Positions 9,233 to 17,269 of a DNA stretch of 64,000 nt are shown one piece after another; the stretch's first letter is position 1; every line of letters starts with the position of its first letter. Made by a program: the position numbers and the translations under genes. This DNA is from an uncultured Dehalococcoidia bacterium. Its GTDB lineage: Bacteria; Chloroflexota; Dehalococcoidia; Lucifugimonadales; Lucifugimonadaceae. The notes beneath the pieces were generated by a model that saw only the letters and a list, made by a program, of their open reading frames with translations, did no database searches and was not told where the DNA came from. The DNA is taken from assembly GCA_951812795.1 (NCBI GenBank), contig OX638325.1, forward strand, positions 868,001-932,000. The letters are read 5' to 3'.

Positions 9233-10366
9233 TCAGAGCATTGATGCGCGAGATTTGTTGCGGGCCAACAACAGAATGAAGAATGGAGCGCCAACCAGAG
9301 CGGTGACGACGCCGACGGGGATTTCTGCGGGGGCTACGGCAACTCTGGCGAGCGTGTCGGCGGCGAGCAGGAATAATCCTCCGCCAATGGCGCTCAACGG
9401 GACCAACGCGCGATGATCGGCGCCGATGATTAGTCGTAGCGTGTGAGGTGCTATCAGACCGACGAAGGCAATCGCTCCAGAGAACGCGACCGCGGCCCCA
9501 GTGATTAGCGATGCGGCCAACAACAGCACGTTGCGGGTAAGGACTACTCGTACGCCGAGCGCTTTAGCTTCGTCCTCGCTGACCATGAGCAGGTTCAGAT
9601 CTCGTGACAGCAGGATCGCGATCGCGATTCCTAAAAGCACCAAGGGTGTTGAGATTCGGATGTCGGTCCAAGTAGACGCGCCGAGTCCCCCGGCGAGCCA
9701 GAAGAGCATCTCCCGTTGTGCTTGAAGATCTGAGGTGAAGAGGATGATCGCGGAGATGATTGCGGCGATAAAGGCGCTGATCGCGACACCGGACAAGAGG
9801 AGGGCGGCCATGGAGAATCGTCCGCCTAGCGAGGCCACGACGTAAACGAGTGCGAGCGCGCCCGCGGCTCCGGCGAATGCCATTGCGGGCAGAGCCAAGG
9901 CAATCACGGCGTGGAGGCCGAGGGTGATCGCGATGACCGCGCCGAGCGCACCACCCGCGGATACGCCGATGATTCCCGGATCGGCCATCGGATTGCGAAA
10001 AAGTCCCTGCATCACTGCACCAGAAACACCGAGGGCGGCGCCGACGACCAACGCAAGCAGGATGCGTGGCAATCTGATCGTCGTGATGATGGCTCGTTCG
10101 GCGTCTGAAGCGGTGGTCTCGGCTAACCCGAGATGTTCGAGCAATATGCCGATGGTCAGAGACGGGGGTATGGTGAAGGGACCGACTGCGGCGGCGACTA
10201 TCACCAGCACCATTCCGGCGACCGCCAGTACCGCCGATCCGAGGCCTAGCTTCACCAACACCGGCGTGTTGCTGAATTCCGAGACGGCGCGTAGCCATCC
10301 CGCGCGGCGACGTACCGACCATCTGCCGGCACGCGATTTTCGTCGTTCAGAGCGCAGGTGCGGCAC
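9233..10366 (-). CDS. btuC: FecCD/BtuC-family importer permease
   Basis: Membrane channel of the corrinoid importer. It has about ten transmembrane helices and the family motifs RLPRILLALVVGAALGVSGAVMQGLFRNPMADPGIIGVSAGGALG and GAIAFVGLIAPH. The frame opens to an ATG at 10408, but that codon sits inside the hairpin that looks like the riboswitch terminator (10394-10423), so a downstream start is more likely. GTG 10366 is the first available and gives 377 residues with a basic N-terminus; another GTG lies nearer the first helix. First gene of the leftward B12 operon. Start uncertain, function secure. Confidence 0.88.
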   Translation of the reverse strand: MPHLRSERRKSRAGRWSVRRRAGWLRAVSEFSNTPVLVKLGLGSAVLAVAGMVLVIVAAAVGPFTIPPSLTIGILLEHLGLAETTASDAERAIITTIRLPRILLALVVGAALGVSGAVMQGLFRNPMADPGIIGVSAGGALGAVIAITLGLHAVIALALPAMAFAGAAGALALVYVVASLGGRFSMAALLLSGVAISAFIAAIISAIILFTSDLQAQREMLFWLAGGLGASTWTDIRISTPLVLLGIAIAILLSRDLNLLMVSEDEAKALGVRVVLTRNVLLLAASLITGAAVAFSGAIAFVGLIAPHTLRLIIGADHRALVPLSAIGGGLFLLAADTLARVAVAPAEIPVGVVTALVGAPFFILLLARNKSRASML

Positions 10367-10393
10367 TCTGGAACTTGCGGATCCCAAAAGAAA

Positions 10394-10423
10394 AATCCCC
10401 GTCGCCATTACGCGACAGGGATT
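10394..10423 (-). terminator. Putative intrinsic terminator (riboswitch expression platform)
   Basis: On the minus strand AATCCCTGTCGC and GCGACGGGGATT pair around a short TAATG loop, followed by TTTTCTTTT. It lies between the B12 aptamer and the permease gene, where a transcription-terminating expression platform is expected. Confidence 0.7.
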
Positions 10424-10489
10424 GCACCGGATAGATCTTGGGTTCTCGTTTGAGACCCAGCCTTAACCTGAGACGCTCCCTATGGCGAA

Positions 10490-10668
10490 GAGCGACTGCT
10501 CAGCCAAATCCGGCAGGTCTCCTGGCTTTCGGATCATCACCCATCTCGCGCCTTCCCATCCATCGTGGACAGTGGCTCTAGCGAGGGGCTACCCGATTAC
10601 AGTGGCGCCTCCGCAGCGGATTCTCACCGCTTTCCCTATCTGTGCTCGATCGTCGAGCACCACCAGTT
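10490..10668 (-). ncRNA. Cobalamin riboswitch
   Basis: The minus strand contains a clear B12 box, AGCCAGGAGACCTGCC (10512-10528), and upstream the classic core with GGGAAAGCGGTGAGAATCC, then GCTGCGG and CGCCACTGTAA. These are the conserved segments of the adenosylcobalamin aptamer. It precedes the leftward btuC-btuF-btuD-cobO operon by about 120 bases with an intrinsic terminator between, so coenzyme B12 is expected to shut down uptake and adenosylation. Confidence 0.95.
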
Positions 10669-10800
10669 TTGGTTGGCTTTCTCGGTTCACGTTACCAGCA
10701 GTTGCCGATGTTGTCAACGGTACAAGCAGGTCATTTGCATAATCCCACTTGCGATGGGTTTAAGGTCAGGTCACCTGCGCCTCCCCGCTGCCCGGCACCT

Positions 10801-10830
10801 CTGGATTCCGGCTTTCGCCGGAATGACGGT
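10801..10830. repeat. R1 palindromic repeat, short form
   Basis: CTGG + ATTCCGGC-TTTC-GCCGGAAT + GACGG. This short interspersed palindrome recurs through the window; this copy lies between the riboswitch promoter region and cobQ. Confidence 0.9.
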
Positions 10831-10859
10831 ATTTTTGCACAGCGACGTACGATGGACTC

Positions 10860-12392
10860 ATGACGGGTATTCACGACACTGGCTCACAACCGCTTGGTCG
10901 GGTTGTGATGTTGCAGGGAACCGGGTCTTCCGTGGGGAAAAGCCTGCTTGTGACCGGGTTATGCAGGGTGTTCGCACAGGACGGTTATCGGGTCGCTCCG
11001 TTCAAGGCTCAAAACATGTCCCGCAATTCAGGGGTAACGCCGGACGGCCTCGAAATCGGCCGAGCGCAGGTTGTGCAGGCTGAGGCAGCGGGCATCGAGC
11101 CGACTGTCGAGATGAATCCGGTGCTGTTAAAACCGGAAGCGAATGCGACCTCGCAGCTAATTTCGATGGGCAAGATGAACGGCACGTTACAGGCGAGAGA
11201 TTTCCTTACGCGGCGCGAAATGCTTTGGACAACCATCAAGGAGTCGCTCGATTCACTGCGTGCGCAGTATGACATCGTGGTGGTGGAAGGTGCGGGCAGC
11301 CCGGCGGAGATCAACCTTCGGGCGGGAGATATCGTCAACATGGCGGTGGCGTTGTATGCCAACGCGCCGGTCTTCATCATTGGGGATATCGACAAGGGAG
11401 GGGTGTTTGCTTCGCTTTATGGGACGAATGCTTTGATTAGCGCGGAGGAGCGGGAACTGGTCAAGGGATTCATCATTAATAAGTTCCGCGGCGACCCGAG
11501 TCTTTTGGGGGATGGTCTCGACCGGTTGAAGGCTTTGACGGGTGTCGATGTGATCGGGGTGGTGCCGTATCTGTCAGATTTGTATGTCCCTGAGGAGGAT
11601 TCGCCTCGGGAGGCGCGCTGGTCAAACACCGAAGCAGCTGACGATCACGTTGAGATAGCGGTCGTGGCGTTGCCTCGAATCGCGAATTTCGACGAGTTCG
11701 ATACACTCGCTCTGCGGTCCGGTGTGCATCTTCGATACATCCGACGAGTGAGCGATTTCGGCGAGCCTGACCTCGTGATATTGCCGGGCTCGAAAGTGAC
11801 GGTGGCGGACTTGGATTTCATCAGACGATCCGGCATAGAGTCGAAGATCCGGGAGCACATCTGGAATGGGCGCGCACTCGTTGGGATTTGCGGCGGGTTG
11901 CAGATGCTTGGCAACTCGATACATGATCCGGAAGGAATTGAGTCAGACCGGCCATTGGTTGATGGTCTCGGAATCCTCGATATTGAGACGGCGTTTGCTG
12001 GCGACAAGCTGACGTCGCGCACCGAAGCCAAGATTTTGGCGGACCGTGGACTTCTCGCCGGTGCTCGCGAATTGAAGGTGTCCGGGTACGAGATTCACGT
12101 CGGGATGAGCGATGGACCAACGGGTACGTCGGTGGCGATGGAGTCGCTAAATGGTGGCAACGCAGTCGGGTTCTTGGACAGCACAGGTCGAGTCTTTGGG
12201 ACGTACCTGCATGACTTATTCAAGAACGACGCATTCACGCAGACCGTTGTCACTAATCTGGCGCGCATGAAAGGTCTCGATCCTCCCGACGAGGTAGAAC
12301 CGTTTTCGCAAGAGGCGGAGTTCGATAAGCTTGCGGCGCATCTGCGCCGCCATTTGGACATCGGGTGGGTTTATCGTTCGATGGGGTTGTGA
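10860..12392 (+). CDS. cobQ: Cobyric acid synthase CobQ
   Basis: Glutamine-dependent amidation of the b, d, e and g carboxylates of adenosyl-cobyrinic diamide to give cobyric acid. The 510-residue protein has the N-terminal dethiobiotin-synthetase-like ATPase (MLQGTGSSVGKSLLVTGLCR, then FKAQNMSRNSGVT and the VVEGAGSPAEINL block) and a C-terminal class I glutamine amidotransferase with nucleophile Cys in GICGGLQMLG and catalytic histidine in GTYLHDLF. Length matches the family. It is transcribed away from the riboswitch operon and has no visible aptamer of its own, so it may be regulated separately. Confidence 0.95.
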   Translation: MTGIHDTGSQPLGRVVMLQGTGSSVGKSLLVTGLCRVFAQDGYRVAPFKAQNMSRNSGVTPDGLEIGRAQVVQAEAAGIEPTVEMNPVLLKPEANATSQLISMGKMNGTLQARDFLTRREMLWTTIKESLDSLRAQYDIVVVEGAGSPAEINLRAGDIVNMAVALYANAPVFIIGDIDKGGVFASLYGTNALISAEERELVKGFIINKFRGDPSLLGDGLDRLKALTGVDVIGVVPYLSDLYVPEEDSPREARWSNTEAADDHVEIAVVALPRIANFDEFDTLALRSGVHLRYIRRVSDFGEPDLVILPGSKVTVADLDFIRRSGIESKIREHIWNGRALVGICGGLQMLGNSIHDPEGIESDRPLVDGLGILDIETAFAGDKLTSRTEAKILADRGLLAGARELKVSGYEIHVGMSDGPTGTSVAMESLNGGNAVGFLDSTGRVFGTYLHDLFKNDAFTQTVVTNLARMKGLDPPDEVEPFSQEAEFDKLAAHLRRHLDIGWVYRSMGL

Positions 12393-12411
12393 TTCTTTGG
12401 GTTGGCGGGTT

Positions 12412-12534
12412 TCAGGCGCTGGAATTCCGTTCGGTGAATGCGATGAGGCTATCGGCGGCCTGGTCTAGGAGCGTGTCGACTTCCGGGTCGGTGATGTTGC
12501 CGGATGCATCCATGTAGTTTGCGATGAGGGGGAC
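12412..12534 (-). pseudogene. Truncated second copy of an FMN-reductase C-terminus
   Basis: Minus-strand translation gives IANYMDASGNITDPEVDTLL and DQAADSLIAFTERNSSA then stop, closely matching VANFMDDSGNITDPEVDTLL and DQAAETLVDYTKRL at the end of the FMN reductase gene at 13988. DNA identity is high across about 12450-12530. Only the last 40 residues remain and no start or flavin motif is present, so it is a remnant of a duplicate gene. Confidence 0.75.
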
Positions 12535-12680
12535 GTGGCCGCACCTTTGGTCGCAGTGAAGCGTTCCTTTCAGGCTTCGCAGCCTGGAGGTTGGGTACTC
12601 GGTGGCATCGCTCTTGGTCAGTTAACGGATTTGCGCGGTGTGACACGGAGTGATGGTGCAGGTTTGAAATCTGCTCCCAC
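12535..12680. other. Short unexplained spacer
   Basis: Follows the FMN-reductase remnant. No family is recognised in either strand; a 63-residue plus-strand frame here has no supporting signals. Confidence 0.3.
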
Positions 12681-13664
12681 CTATGCTGACGACTGGGGCC
12701 TGTTGAGTGAACCAAATGAGGCCTGAATTCCGTTTGAACTCATCTCCATGAGTTGCTCAGTGCCGATGCCGAGTCGCGCGGCAATTTCGTACTCTCGGCC
12801 GATGCTTGTACAGAGACGCAAGGGATCGTCGGACGCAAGCGTCACGGAGACCCCACACTCGATCAATTTTCTGATCGGGTGGTCATGAAGGGAAGGCACA
12901 GCGCCAAGGACCACGTTGGAGGTCAGGCAAAACTCGAGGGTTGTGTCTTTTTCTAGAAGGATATCGATCAACCGGGGATCTGCCACTGCGTATGTTCCGT
13001 GACCTATTCGCTTAACCGTCGGGAGCATCAGCGCGGCTTCGATATTCGCGATACTAAACTCTCCGGCATGGGCCGTGATGCCTAGGCCAGTGTCTGCGGC
13101 TTGTTGTGCCCAGATGTAGGCTTCGCTCCAGTCGGCTTCTCGGTCGTACGGAATGGGTATGAAATCAATTCCTCCGAGACCATCTTCGGCCGCTTGGAGT
13201 GCGGATGCGAACGCGGCCGATGCGCCGCCTCTGCCGGGCCAGACTCCTGTCACCAGTGCTTCGGCGTGAAATGAGGGATATGTCTCTCTGACCTTGGATT
13301 CGGCTTCGCGAAACAGCGACATGAACCCTTGACGAAGCTTCCCACCGAAGCGCATCTCGACGAGAATCGCGCCATCGTTTGCCGATTCGAAGAGTGCGTC
13401 TGTCAGCCATTGGACGAATATCGCATCGTCATCATTCAAAGCAAGGAGTTGATCGTTGTCAGAGGAGCGTTGGCGGGCCGAAAGTCCGTGTTCGAGCCGA
13501 GGCATCCCAGGCGGCAGATAGGCAAGTGCCGTTACATCTTTTGCCCAATCGTGGGGTGGGACGCCGTTACGGCTTGAAACTAGGCGATCCAAGCGCGCCA
13601 AAGTTTCGGCGTGCATGTGGAGGTCGACTTTAGGAATGTCGTCTATGTTGGCCGGGGGTTCCAT
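12681..13664 (-). CDS. Adenosine deaminase-family hydrolase
   Basis: Metal-dependent amidohydrolase that deaminates adenosine or a related purine/aminodeoxyfutalosine. The 327 residues show the complete metal and catalytic set: KVDLHMHAE (two histidines), TAHAGE (metal histidine and catalytic glutamate), RIGHGT and SDDPL (metal aspartate). Length is typical of bacterial Ada. The exact substrate is uncertain because adenosine, adenine and cyclic analogues share these motifs. The last residues (NRPQSSA) run into the region next to the FMN-reductase remnant. Confidence 0.88.
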   Translation of the reverse strand: MEPPANIDDIPKVDLHMHAETLARLDRLVSSRNGVPPHDWAKDVTALAYLPPGMPRLEHGLSARQRSSDNDQLLALNDDDAIFVQWLTDALFESANDGAILVEMRFGGKLRQGFMSLFREAESKVRETYPSFHAEALVTGVWPGRGGASAAFASALQAAEDGLGGIDFIPIPYDREADWSEAYIWAQQAADTGLGITAHAGEFSIANIEAALMLPTVKRIGHGTYAVADPRLIDILLEKDTTLEFCLTSNVVLGAVPSLHDHPIRKLIECGVSVTLASDDPLRLCTSIGREYEIAARLGIGTEQLMEMSSNGIQASFGSLNRPQSSA

Positions 13665-13709
13665 CGCCGATACCGCTGGTGCGGCGATTAATGCTTGGAT
13701 GAGGGTAGA

Positions 13710-13967
13710 TTAGGTTCGGCGGCTTGGTGGGTGGTCCATCCGCATGTATACGCCGCCGGCGCGTAGCTCGTCGATCATCTGGTTCAGTCTTTTGAGTTTC
13801 GTTTCGGGACGTTTGGCGCGTTTTATCCAGCCGATATAGTCATTCTGTTGGTAAGCGGGTCGGGATTGATAGGAATCTATGAGTCCGTGCTTGGTGAGTG
13901 CGTCCACGACAAAGTCTGGCATGGCGTGGATCGGCCTAGTGAGGTTTCCCTTTGCTCGTACGGTCAT
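13710..13967 (-). CDS. YdeI/OmpD-associated (OmdA-like) family protein
   Basis: The 85-residue protein matches the C-terminal module of the YdeI/OmdA family, with MPDFVVDALTKHGLIDSYQS, then QQNDYIGWIKRAKRPETKLKRLNQMIDELRAGG. The WI..AKR.ETK..R motif is diagnostic. Members have been tied to bacteriocin or envelope stress tolerance in some bacteria, but biochemical function is unknown. It lies between the deaminase and FMN reductase genes on the same strand. Confidence 0.75.
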   Translation of the reverse strand: MTVRAKGNLTRPIHAMPDFVVDALTKHGLIDSYQSRPAYQQNDYIGWIKRAKRPETKLKRLNQMIDELRAGGVYMRMDHPPSRRT

Positions 13968-13987
13968 GTTTTTCGACGTTTTGGTGG

Positions 13988-14539
13988 TTATCCTGCGTCG
14001 GTTAGGCGTTTGGTGTAGTCGACTAGGGTTTCAGCGGCCTGGTCTAGGAGCGTGTCGACTTCCGGGTCGGTGATGTTTCCGGAATCATCCATGAAGTTTG
14101 CGACTTGGGGTAGGAGGACTCGGGGTTGGTGGAGGACGTGGCCGCCTTCCGACTCGATGCTGTAGGAGGCGTGCATGTGCATCCGCGGGCATCCGGGACG
14201 TCCTGGTCCGGTGCCGATGATGAAGAATATTTTGTTGGTTAGCAGGTTGCCGCGTCTCGAAAGCCACTCGATGGCGTTCTTGAGGGTGGCAGTCATCGAG
14301 CCGTTGTATTCGGGGCAGGCGATGATGATGGCATCGGCTCCTCGGACGGCGTCACGGAAGGCCTCGGCGTCGGCCGGTATGCCTTGAGCTTCGATATCGG
14401 GGTGAAACATGGGGACGGTGTTCAAGTCGAAAATTGTCGACTCCACTCCCCTATCCGCGGTTTTGGCGATCATGTTTTTCAGGAGCTTGAGATTCCAAGA
14501 CTCTTTCCGTAGGCTTCCGCATATGCCGAGGATTTTCAT
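13988..14539 (-). CDS. NADPH-dependent FMN reductase
   Basis: Flavodoxin-fold oxidoreductase reducing FMN or quinone-like acceptors with NAD(P)H. The 183 residues include the phosphate-binding motif GICGSLRKESWNLKLL at the N-terminus and PEYNGSMTATLKNAIEWLSR, the family signature, near residue 77. AAGGAAA precedes the ATG. Its C-terminus has a truncated copy at 12412, so this locus has undergone partial duplication. Confidence 0.88.
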   Translation of the reverse strand: MKILGICGSLRKESWNLKLLKNMIAKTADRGVESTIFDLNTVPMFHPDIEAQGIPADAEAFRDAVRGADAIIIACPEYNGSMTATLKNAIEWLSRRGNLLTNKIFFIIGTGPGRPGCPRMHMHASYSIESEGGHVLHQPRVLLPQVANFMDDSGNITDPEVDTLLDQAAETLVDYTKRLTDAG

Positions 14540-14601
14540 GGTTTTCCTTGGGTTGTTTTCGTTCTAGTTCGAATGGACGTTCGTAGTGTATATTCGGCGA
14601 C

Positions 14602-15291
14602 ATGATTCCTGCGATTGACCCAGAGGCAGATTACCGGTCGCTGGTTAGGCGAAGCTACGACGCGTGTGCGGAGGCGTATGAAGAGTCGCGTCGGACCGAA
14701 CCGGGAATTGAGATACAGGGTCTGGTGGATCGACTCGAAGACGGTTCTGCGGTGCTCGATATCGGTTGTGGGTCTGGGGTGCCGATCGCCAAGGCGTTGG
14801 CCGAGCGATACCGGGTCACGGGAGTGGATGTTTCGCAGGAGATGGTGCGTCGGGCCCGGGAGAATGTGCCGTCTGGCGAGTTCATTTGCAATGACGTGAT
14901 GTCGGCGGATTTCGAACCGTCCAGCTTTGATGCGGTGGTTGCGTTTTACTCGGTGTTCCATCTTCCCCGAGCGGAGCAACCGGCGCTGTTTCGGAGGATT
15001 CACAAATGGCTCAGGCCGGGCGGGTATCTGCTTTGCACCCTGAGTCACGGAAGCGAGGAGGGCTATACGGAGCCTGACTTCCATGGCGTGACGATGTATT
15101 GGAGCAATTTTGGGTTGGGAGAATACTTGGAGATTCTGCCTGCAGCGGGGTTTGAGGTGCTCGAAACATCGTCGACCGGCGCGGGATGGAGGGATCCAGT
15201 GCTGGCCGAGAGTGAGGATCATCCTTTGGTGCTGGCATCCCCTGGGTGCTTCGCACGCGTCCCCTTCGCTTCGCGAAGGGGAGGATTTTGA
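14602..15291 (+). CDS. Class I SAM-dependent methyltransferase with repeat-derived C-terminus
   Basis: Rossmann-fold methyltransferase of 229 residues. Motif I VLDIGCGSGVPIAKAL binds SAM, followed by VTGVDVSQEMV, DVMSADFEPSSFDAVVAF and LRPGGYLLCTL. The substrate is unknown. The last 18 residues (SPGCFARVPFASRRGGF) are encoded by an R2 palindromic repeat (15234-15284), so the ancestral stop has been replaced by repeat sequence. The gene diverges from the FMN reductase gene. Confidence 0.85.
   Translation: MIPAIDPEADYRSLVRRSYDACAEAYEESRRTEPGIEIQGLVDRLEDGSAVLDIGCGSGVPIAKALAERYRVTGVDVSQEMVRRARENVPSGEFICNDVMSADFEPSSFDAVVAFYSVFHLPRAEQPALFRRIHKWLRPGGYLLCTLSHGSEEGYTEPDFHGVTMYWSNFGLGEYLEILPAAGFEVLETSSTGAGWRDPVLAESEDHPLVLASPGCFARVPFASRRGGF
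15234..15284. repeat. R2 repeat copy forming the methyltransferase C-terminus
   Basis: GGCATCCCCT, then hairpin GTGC-TTC-GCAC, GCGTC and hairpin CCCCTTCGC-TTC-GCGAAGGGG. This copy is read through in frame by the methyltransferase gene. Confidence 0.9.
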
Positions 15292-15381
15292 ACTAGGATG
15301 TGAAGGATTTTGAAGGATGGAAAGGATGGGGTGTTGTGTGGTTTGGGAACTGTGGTGATGGTGGGGTGTTGTTGGATTTCG

Positions 15382-15432
15382 GGCATCCCCTGCGTGCTTC
15401 GCACGCGTCCCCTTCGCTTTGCGAAGGGGAGG
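15382..15432. repeat. R2 palindromic repeat
   Basis: Full copy with both hairpins (CGTGC-TTC-GCACG and CCCCTTCGC-TTT-GCGAAGGGG), preceded by GGATTTCG like the copy at 16690. Confidence 0.9.
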
Positions 15433-15530
15433 AGGCGCGTTAAAGCGCCTGCGGATGGGGTTGGCAGGTCGGGGTTGCTTGGGATTTGGGATTTGGTTTT
15501 GTTGTTCAGGTCTTTGTCATTGAGGTGTTT

Positions 15531-16205
15531 TTACGACTGTTGTCGAGTCACCGCCGCGTCGTCGGGGTTGCGGCCGGAATTTGGTTGTAGGTGGATCATA
15601 GGGTCCAGCGCCGCCGACGTCGCCAGCCCGTCGGCCCTCCGTGCGGCGCTTCGATGTCGCCGCCCGTCATCACTTGGTTCTTCAACCCCGCGTTGACACT
15701 GTGGCCATCCCCGCACGACGATGTGGAGACGACGTATTCGGATAGGAGGAACGATCGTTCGGATCTTGATCGGGAGCCCCTCTCTTGCCCATCCCCCTCT
15801 GGATTCCGGCTTTCGCCGGAATGACGGAGGGCCCGTCTGGAACGACGGGGCCTCGCCGGAAATGGCGGGATGCTCGTCGGTAATGACGGAGTACCCGTCG
15901 GTAATGACGGGATGCTCGTCGGTAATGACGGGGTACCCGCCGGAAATGGCGGGATGCTCGTCGGTAGTGACGGGGTACCCGCCGGTAATGGCGGGATCGG
16001 CAAGGGGAGGGAGTTCTCGACTGGCTTGCGAGGCGGAGTCCGCATTACTACTCCGCACCCGAACACTGCAGCACAGGCTCCCCCGTGACCGGTTTTGGTC
16101 GGCGTTGCGCATGACATCGATAAAGCTTGTGACGGGCACCGTCGCGGTGGGCCATGAGCAGTCGCTTTCACCTTTCGGCTTGGGCTGTCGCTTGTGGCTC
16201 GCCAT
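15531..16205 (-). CDS. Doubtful 224-residue frame crossing the tandem array
   Basis: ATG 16205 has GGGAG five bases upstream, and a TTGACA-N18-CATAAT promoter-like motif lies at 16352-16381, so the 5' end looks expressible. The first 70 residues (MASHKRQPKPKGESD start) match no family known to me. The middle is a 7-residue repeat (GYPVITDEHPAISG type) that simply follows the 21-bp DNA array, and the rest crosses an R1 copy. It may be a short real gene whose 3' part has been replaced by repeats. Confidence 0.25.
   Translation of the reverse strand: MASHKRQPKPKGESDCSWPTATVPVTSFIDVMRNADQNRSRGSLCCSVRVRSSNADSASQASRELPPLADPAITGGYPVTTDEHPAISGGYPVITDEHPVITDGYSVITDEHPAISGEAPSFQTGPPSFRRKPESRGGWAREGLPIKIRTIVPPIRIRRLHIVVRGWPQCQRGVEEPSDDGRRHRSAARRADGLATSAALDPMIHLQPNSGRNPDDAAVTRQQS
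15799..15827. repeat. R1 palindromic repeat next to tandem array
   Basis: Perfect short-form R1. Its tail GCCGGAATGACGG resembles the unit of the adjoining 21-bp array. Confidence 0.9.
15855..16001. repeat. 21-bp tandem repeat, seven units
   Basis: Seven contiguous 21-base units of the form G(T/C)CGGTAATGACGG followed by alternating GATGCTC and GGTACCC ends, giving a weak 42-base higher-order period. An 18-base partial unit precedes it. The unit resembles the 3' half of the R1 repeat that lies just upstream. Confidence 0.92.
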
Positions 16206-16351
16206 GTGTACTCCCGTCCGCAGACCTGGTTGTTTGTATGTGGGTTATTGCAGCATCGAAAAGAGTTGTGGCCACAACCCGGTTCGACGCGGCGATGTCT
16301 CTGGGCGCCTAGGCCGCGGTGAGGCTTCTCGGCCTTCGGCGCTTAGTTGTT

Positions 16352-16381
16352 ATTATGATACATGTGTTGGGGCAATGTCAA
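16352..16381 (-). promoter_or_regulatory. Promoter-like motif reading leftwards
   Basis: On the minus strand TTGACA (16376-16381) and CATAAT (16352-16357) are separated by 18 bases. It points into the doubtful frame at 15531-16205. Confidence 0.45.
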
Positions 16382-16495
16382 GTCTGATATAGGAACAATT
16401 GGCATTTTTGAACTATGATTTGAAAGATTGGGAAGGTTGGGAATGAGGGGGAACTGCTACGAGCGTGATTCGGGCATCCTACGCTCGCGTCCCCT

Positions 16496-16524
16496 CTGGA
16501 TTCCGGCTTTCGCCGGAATGACGG
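16496..16524. repeat. R1 repeat fused to a partial R2
   Basis: A truncated R2 start (GGGCATCCTACGCTCGCGTCCCC, about 16471-16493) runs directly into a full R1, making a hybrid element. Confidence 0.8.
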
Positions 16525-16689
16525 TTGCTCCGCGGGAATAACGGTTGGTCCGCGGGAATGACTGATGCCCCTCGCCGCCCCGGTCCCTCACCCGCAACCC
16601 CCTCTTGATCTCCCCTGGGAAGGGGTGGGGTGCTTGCTCTCGGGAGAGGGGACGGTTGTTGTGGGTTCGGGGCGGTGCGGTGGATTTCG

Positions 16690-16740
16690 GGCATCCCCTG
16701 CGTGCTTTGCACGCGTCCCCTTCACTTTGCGAAGGGGAGG
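16690..16740. repeat. R2 palindromic repeat
   Basis: Full copy with hairpins CGTGC-TTT-GCACG and CCCCTTC.C-TTT-GCGAAGGGG; ends 16 bases before the GNAT stop codon. Confidence 0.88.
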
Positions 16741-16756
16741 AAAGTGTTGAGGAGGG

Positions 16757-17269
16757 TTAGTCGAGTTTTAACGCCATCAGGTGTTCGTCGAGGTATTGGC
16801 CATTTACGAACATGGCGCGTGGTGCTGTGCCGTAGATCTGGAAGCCTAAGGATGTGTAGAGCGAGATTGCAGGTATGTTTGTGGTTGTAACTGTCAGGTG
16901 AATCATTGAAAGGCCGGGCGTGCGACGTGCCCGTTCCAGAGCGGCGTTGACGAGGCGGCGGCCGTATCCCTTGCCCTGATGCTCGGCGGCGACGTGCATG
17001 CCGACGATCATGCCCAAGTGCTTGCTCTTTGGTTCATCTTGTCGGAAGAATCCTATCGAGCCGACGAGGTTGCCTTCAACGAAACAGCCGAGGAGGAAGG
17101 AGTCGGTTGAGCCGGGGGTGTCGGGTAGTCGCTCGGCGAAGGCCGCAAGAGGCCAGTCTTTTTGCTGTTCGTAGGAGGAGGAGAAGGCGGTCGGGTGTTC
17201 TTTGAGGGCGCGAAGTCGGAGGAGGCGGTAGATGGGGGCGTCGGGTTTTGTTGGTTCGCGGATTTGCAT
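16757..17269 (-). CDS. GNAT-family N-acetyltransferase
   Basis: Acetyl-CoA dependent acyltransferase of 170 residues. It has the GNAT core: motif A VAAEHQGKGYGRRLVNAALERAR with the (Q/R)xxGxG/A pyrophosphate-binding turn, and motif B AISLYTSLGFQIYG. Substrate unknown; RimI-like or small-molecule acetylation are both possible. Confidence 0.88.
   Translation of the reverse strand: MQIREPTKPDAPIYRLLRLRALKEHPTAFSSSYEQQKDWPLAAFAERLPDTPGSTDSFLLGCFVEGNLVGSIGFFRQDEPKSKHLGMIVGMHVAAEHQGKGYGRRLVNAALERARRTPGLSMIHLTVTTTNIPAISLYTSLGFQIYGTAPRAMFVNGQYLDEHLMALKLD

Larger units (their letters stand above)
15292..16756. other. Gene-poor, repeat-rich region
   Basis: About 1.46 kb without a convincing gene. It holds R2 copies (15382-15432 and 16690-16740), R1 copies (15799-15827 and 16496-16524), a 21-bp tandem array (15855-16001), a leftward promoter-like motif (16352-16381) and a perfect palindrome GTTGTGGCCACAAC (about 16268-16281). 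Confidence 0.7.

Noticed and set aside
10366-10408. ATG 10408 as start of the permease
   Set aside because: The codon lies in a predicted intrinsic terminator hairpin of the B12 riboswitch.
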